A stretch of 64,000 nt of DNA from Holacanthus passer (taxonomy: Eukaryota; Chordata; Actinopteri; Pomacanthidae). A program made the translations under genes and the position numbers. The stretch's first letter is position 1. Every line of letters starts with the position of its first letter. Location of the stretch: assembly GCA_025331565.1 (NCBI GenBank), contig JAFREQ010000091.1:380001-444000 (forward strand), in the 5' to 3' direction. The notes under the pieces were generated by a model. It ran no database searches, had not been told where the DNA came from, and saw only the letters and a program-made list of their open reading frames with translations. Positions 58,204 to 64,000 of the stretch are shown in pieces.

Positions 58204-59215
58204 GTACCAGTCAAAAGTTTGGACACGCTTTTGGTTTATTCCTTATTTTTATTTTCTGCATTGTGGATTAAAAGTGAAGATATCAAAACTATGGAATAGC
58301 ACAAATAATAGATTAAGGTAGTAAGCAAACAATAAACAAATACTTTGTACTTTGGGGTTTGATTTTTTTTTTTTTAAGCAGCCAGCTTTTGCCTTGATGA
58401 CAGCTTTGCACACAGTTGACATTATCATTACCTGTTTAATGAGGGAGTCTGGGATGGTTTTGAATTAATGATGGTGTGCCTTAACAAAAGTTAGCTTCTT
58501 AATACGTTTGAGACCATGAGTTGTGTTGTGCTGAGGTAGTGTTGGTATACAGTAAATAGCCCTATTTAGCTACTGCACTAATCCATATTATGGCAAGAAA
58601 TGCTCAACTAAGTAAAGAGAAATGACAGTTCATCATTACTTTAAGACATGAAGGTCAGTCAATCCAGAAAATATCAAGACCTTTGAAAATATCTTCAGTG
58701 CAGTTGCAAAAACCATCAAACACATCGATGAAACCAGCTCTCATGAGGAAAGGAAGACCAAGACCAAGATCATCACAGTTATCTGCCTCGGAAATTGCCA
58801 ATCAGATTATAGCCCACATAAATGCTTCAGAGTTCAAGTAGCAGATCAACATCAATGGTTGGGAGACGCCTGTGTGAATCAGGCCTTCATGGTTGAAATG
58901 GAAGAATAACAAGAAGAGAATTGCTTGGGCAGAGAAACACAAGAAATGGTCATCGGTTTGTGCTTTGTGGGATCATCATATAAGGGCTACATGACCAAGA
59001 AAAAGAGTGATGGAGCTGCATCAGATGACCTGGCCTCCACAATCAGCCAACCCAAACCCAAGTGAGATGGTTTGAGATGAGTTGGACTGCAGAGGTAAAA
59101 CAGTCAGTTAGTGCTCAGCATATATGGGGACTCCTTCATACTGTTCCATTCAGGGTGACTCCCTCATGAAACTGGTTAAGATCATGCCAGTAGTGTACTT
59201 TCAACCTGTCATATG
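58204..59215 (+). mobile_element. Tc1-like transposon, decayed, right end missing
   Basis: The left terminus GTACCAGTCAAAAGTTTGGA is the well-known inverted-repeat start of a fish Tc1 family. Transposase words follow in order across frameshifts and stops: an N-terminal ITLRHEGQSIQKIS-like helix near 58640, KGRPRPRSS near 58750, a QIIAHINASEF segment near 58810, RRLCESGLHG near 58870, and the C-terminal part with KGYMTKKKSDG-like and PSLHNQPTQTQ-like words near 58985-59060. HIWGLLHTV and LVKIMP appear near 59130-59190. The middle, with the first and second catalytic acidic residues, is largely deleted. No matching right inverted repeat was found. Confidence 0.75.
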
Positions 59216-61084
59216 TTTCAGGGTAAAACCTGGAAAGAAATTAGTCAGAGGGTGCACAAAGCAGCCTGTGCTAATTGGATCCAAGCACTTTGGAATGCAA
59301 TTGATTCATGGATTTAAGCTCATATTGTAACTGTGGCACTGTGGTACAACACAATGGAAGACACATGTCCACCGCCTGTGAAGGCGGTGTCTTCACAGCT
59401 GATCGTTAAATTTTCTGAAGTCAAGCCATCTGGCAAGTTGTGCTTGCACTGGCAGGAGGTGGAGGAGTCAGAGAGCGCAACAGGTCTTTGTTTGTGTTAG
59501 ATAACATCTTTGCAGCCTGGTTGCTGCATGGACCAGTCCTGGTTTACCGCCTGGTTAGTCAGCACCACCGATCAAAGTGACATCAAATCCACACACAGGC
59601 ACACAAAACAAAACAATATGAAAGCAGGCCACTACTGCAGCATGAGAAATGCTGCAATGAAATGGTTTATTATTAATCAGTTTTCTCAGACGTCCCCAAA
59701 GTAGAAAAAAACATTACACATGAGAGCGATGCCAAAATAGTACAGTATATTTTTCACGTTTCATATTTTTTTCATGCTGATGATGACTGTCATGTGTGAT
59801 TATGCCACTTTATCTCTGAAATAGAGGTTTTTGTGACATAAAATTTGTGCAAGACCACAAGTCTGAAAAAAATCTGGTGGTGTGGAGTTTAAAAAAAAGG
59901 GTAAAAAGTGGGTTCACCAGACCTCTGTAGTCCACTCCTCATCTCCTCATGACATTGATGAAGAAAAAAACAAACAATGAAACCCAATATTGATTAAATA
60001 CTCCCTCAATCTCATGGTTGTCAGAAAACATAATCAGTATCACTGTAAGACAGTGAGGAGTTTATGTTGAACTGAAGGCAAAATACAGTAACCAGCCACA
60101 GGTGCCACCTTACACTGCCCTGTAAGTCCACCAGACTATGGACTTAAAGCTTCCTCTGCTGTTGTATTTCCTGAAAGCACAGACTGTCAAAGAGTTCCCC
60201 TGCCTTATAGGAAAAAAATCAATGTTGTGTCAGTCATTTATTTTTATTTTATGATGCTGGTGACACAGTATTTCTCTTTACATCTGGAAGCTGAGGTGCT
60301 CATATATTTTCAGCATCAGACTAAACTGTAGACATGTTGACCAAAAAATACAGCCATGTGCTCTTCATCTGTCTTTGTCTTCATCTGACTGTCACCCTCT
60401 TTTTGACATTTTTTCTTAAATCTTTGCCACCAACTGTCAGTCCTGTTTTTATACCCGTTTGCCAATAAATTGTCACTGCTGTCGAGTTTTTTGTGTCCAT
60501 CTTTGATGCCCATCCACTGAACAGTATGGATGGTACTCTGGCTCCTTTTTCTGTTGATGAGGTTTCTATAACAAGCACTCTTTTGTTTGTGGCCTACAGT
60601 CACACTGTGTGTTCAGAACATTTCATTAGATCTGTTAAATATCCACTACATATTATAATGCAGAGTCAAACAGACATTTATTTGTATTTTTTTCACACCA
60701 CTTCAACATGTTAATGTATATGTATGTATGTGCCCTGCCAAGCATGACTGTGGTTGTTGGCTTACGTTGTTGGGTTTTAATAACAGCAGCGTCGGCATTA
60801 CAAATTCTTGTTATGCTTGAAATTACAATGTAATGCTGCCAGCCATGTAAAGATTACAAACTGGGTGGTGAAGCATGCTCGTCATGACCTTTATGGCTTG
60901 TTGATGAGGGGGAAATGCCATCAAATGTCAAGACCAAAGAATGGGCTGACAAATGTTGTGTTTGTGTTTATTTTTGTGTTTACATGAATCTCTTGAAACA
61001 TGTTAAAATGCGGGAGAATAGAGCAGGTGAGTCTAGTGTCATGAAAATGATTCGATGATGATCAAAATGATTTGAAAAAAAATA
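59216..61084. other. No gene seen
   Basis: Mixed sequence. The minus-strand frame at 60316-60603 (95 codons, lysine-rich) has no recognisable domain or splice support. Confidence 0.35.
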
Positions 61085-61120
61085 TAAATAAATAAATAAA
61101 TAAATAAATATATATATTGA
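61085..61120. repeat. (AAAT)n microsatellite passing into (TA)n
   Basis: About six AAAT units from 61085 to 61110, then ATATATAT. Simple-sequence DNA with no associated element end. Confidence 0.85.
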
Positions 61121-64000
61121 AGATTTCTATTGCAATGATAAATATTCTGCTGCCACCGCAGCACAATATGTGATAATTATGAATCTCTCCTTTAACAAAT
61201 TTCATATTCCAAATAAAAATGTATTTCCCTCCTGATATATTGAATTTGGTGTGATGCTCTTTTTTTTGCAGTTGCAGCTGAGAGAGCATGAGAACTAGTT
61301 AATAAGCTAACTAGCTAAAAGTAATGGATGAATGATGAAAACTTCTGCCACTTCAAGTGGTAGTAATGTAAGTGCAAACTGACCAGATCTACTTAAGAAA
61401 TAAAGAGACCAGGCATAAACATCAGTTTACAACATAGATGCAGGATCACTATGTCTTGGATGGATTCACATGTGCAGCCACTGATCCACTGCAGACTCTC
61501 TGTGATGCAATACCATCAAACTGTTCTATGAAGCTATGCCATAAATGGCTATGAAAAAGGGTACTTAAACCCTTATAGGGTCACAGTAGAGGCCATTTCC
61601 TGGTATAACAGCAGTGTAATGAGGTCGAAAGTAAAATTAAAAAGTATTGTAAATTGCAAAGAAGAAAAAGAAACACTAGATGAAAACATGACAGAAACAA
61701 AGGAGGATGAAAGCCAGCCAGAGCCAGACACAGATACCACAGGCCTTGTTTCTGCAATCTGTATGCTTACTAGCCAGCCACAGCTAACATCAACACACAC
61801 ACAGGGACACGCACAGTGAAAATTCCCACAGAGAAAAGAGCCACACCTCAGGCTAGATGTTCACACACATCCCAAAAGAGAACAGCTTTGATGCAAAGCC
61901 TCAGTGCCTGCTTTTATCTGCCTCCAATGGGTCTACAGTATGTGTGTGTGTGAGAGAGGGTGTGTCTCTGTGTGTATCTCTGTGTGTGTTATCTACACAA
62001 ATTCTTTCGAAGTGTACTGTCCGTAGTGTTTGTAAAAAGAGGCGACACGTTTGATTGGTTGAGGATAAGAGAAATATAGATGGCGAGCTGTGCTGGCTTA
62101 CACATGTCTGGCTTCTACAATCAAATTAAGAGTCTCCTGAAGTGTCACCACTCCAGGATGTGAGTGAAAACCTGCCCAGTGCCACTGGACATTTGGGTTG
62201 GCTGCACCATGGCAACTGGGATCCAGTTTCGCTCTAAGACATTTGATTATCTCTGCTGTGTGTGCCTGTGTGTGTGTGTGCGTGTGAATCTGCAGTCCAT
62301 CCCCAAACATCTCTGTAGTGACTCACAGAGGCCACATTCTCGACTAAAGTTTGGACTAGACAGAGTCCATCGTGCAGTGTGGGCTGATGATGATGGACCC
62401 AGGGAAGTGCTCTGGCGCCTGTCTGACTGCCTTTATGATACCGATAAGGGGGCACAGTTAAATACTCCGTTGTGTATCAGTGTGGCAAATGTGTGTTTGT
62501 GGAGGTGCAGCAACTTGAGCAAATTCTGGCACCAGCATCACTGATGCCTGATACCTCCAAGATTAACTCATGTTAACAGCAGACATGAGACATGGGCAGC
62601 TTCTGGAACATCCATCCACACAAACTCCATCCTCCACTGCGACCATCACTGTTCTCACAGCCAGCTGTCCTTTCACCAGCACGGCCGGAAGCTGGCAAAG
62701 CTGCCTGTATCAGCTTGACTAATATTAGCAATTCAGTAGACAAAAATGTCTCCAAGTGGGTTCAGCAGGTCTTATGCTGAGAGGTGTTTCTAACATTTGG
62801 TCTATTCTCGTTGATGTGAATGGTGTGGGCTGTTAGTATAACACAATACAATTCAGCAAAACTGCATGCTACAGCCTCACACATGACTATAAAGTCAAAA
62901 CCTCCAAAACAGTTAAATCCAAAACTGAACCTCTATGAAGGTTATAACATTATTGCAGGGCTGTTGTTTTGGATTGTGTAGTGACACACTCAACTAAAAA
63001 TCCAACCTTTGGCACTTCCATACTCCACTTGCAGTATTCCATGTGGAATAAAGGAGGCAGGAGTAAAATACAAAAATCAATGAAAATTTCTTGACTAATC
63101 ACTGCAAATACAACTTTCAAATCAAATTCAATGAGCAAAAACATCAAAATATAATATGGCTCTAACAGACTGAATTCATTTTAGTGACGTGCATCTAATA
63201 AACTGGTAACTGAGTGTAGTTCACATGATAACAACATAGAACATTTTGTTGTTTGGGAGACTGCATAGGCAATTATATTTTTGATGGTGCAAGAAAGCAT
63301 AAACCTGACTGTTAAAAATCTAACGTATATAAGATGTGCATTTCTTGGACTGGCAAGTGTTGCAGATACAAATTTATCTTCGAATAATCACAGGAAAACC
63401 TTCACCTTTTTGGACAGACAGCTGCAAGAAGTCACAGAATGTGATGTCAGAACTTTGATTGATTTCACTTATTCAGGATTGACACACACAACTGCACACA
63501 CACAACTGCACAACGCAGTTAAGTTTCAGCTCACAGTGAGCAGTGCAGTGAGGCACAAGCTGATAATATATAACATACAGAAAATACATAGAAATGTAAA
63601 TAGAAAGCATGATGCATGGCTATTGCTAAACAAAAGTGATGTAGTAATTTCACAATAACAAAGGACAGGAAGACTTGCCAATGACACTGATAAAAAAGAA
63701 GTTCATAGCAGATATACATTATGAGAGAAGTAATGGAATTTCCATAAGAAAGGGAGACACCCGGGGAAAAGAAGTAAAGTTTTGTGATATAGGAAGCAGA
63801 GGAGGGAATAATAGCGACAGAAAGAAAAGAAGAAAACGTGACCCTAAAAGTGAACAGGGTGCAGAAGAGAGAGAAAAAATGACAATGAGGCGGAGGAAGA
63901 GGAAACAATGACGAATCTCGATGACTATAAGAGCCAACAGGATTCTAATACTTACTTTATCACCCAGCCAGACTTCTCTGACAAATCACTTAAAATGCAA
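61121..64000. other. No firm gene seen
   Basis: Contains GT-rich runs around 61938-61989 and 62258-62284, and a complex stretch at 62560-62760 (ACGGCCGGAAGCTGGC, CATGTTAACAGC) that might be conserved. 63660-63910 is purine-rich. Frames such as 62164-62544 and 63281-63658 have no recognisable domain or splice sites. Confidence 0.35.

Noticed and set aside
60316..60603. 95-codon lysine-rich minus-strand frame
   Set aside because: No recognisable domain, no splice or promoter support, and a competing frame overlaps on the same strand.
1..64000. CRISPR arrays, operons, prokaryotic origins or phage
   Set aside because: No regularly spaced repeats with unique spacers, no coding density and no bacterial-type genes. 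All content is vertebrate in style.

Overview
The window looks like a teleost fish nuclear genome, probably intronic or intergenic DNA from a spiny-rayed species. It is AT-rich, and on both strands it lacks long open reading frames, operons and Shine-Dalgarno sites. It carries many (GT)n microsatellites and a mobile-element set typical of fish: hAT and Tc1 DNA transposons, an L1-type LINE, a DIRS-like relic, LTR solo elements, and SINEs sharing a LINE tail. The species cannot be fixed from this sequence. I see no complete, confidently identifiable host protein-coding gene.

Layout. 1-5.1 kb: truncated LTR copy (family A), SINE with a tRNA-Gln-like head, first copy of dispersed repeat R, and a solo LTR of family B. 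5.7-9.8 kb: hAT-type non-autonomous element (5734-6394, 8-bp duplication) and a larger inverted-repeat element (8521-9768). 10.7-12 kb: repeat R split by a family A solo LTR (11023-11850, 5-bp duplication). 12-19 kb: mostly unique DNA with one candidate conserved block. 19.5-24.7 kb: nearly full-length but decayed L1-type retrotransposon holding two 47-bp insertions of the SINE/LINE tail. 26.3-28 kb: a 57-bp direct repeat shared with 19.18 kb, a DIRS-like RNase H relic and a faint Tc1 trace. 31-35 kb: three candidate small exons with compatible phases that could encode a short secreted protein, with a Tc1 relic in the first intron. 35-44 kb: LINE tail, CpG-dense patch, microsatellites and conserved-looking blocks. 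44.2-45.7 kb: repeat R split by a second hAT-type element (44690-45492) that keeps a promoter-like centre. 46.9-47.9 kb: reverse-oriented family A solo LTR. 51-55.6 kb: two more family A-related LTR copies. 56.7-59.2 kb: LINE tail and a long decayed Tc1 element. The remainder is unassigned.

The recognised features do not form a pathway; the window is best read as layers of insertions. The clearest evidence is exact target-site duplications at five elements, and two unrelated elements that landed in the same GTTAA-bearing part of repeat R. The most speculative item that could matter is the candidate secreted micro-gene at 31.1-34.1 kb.
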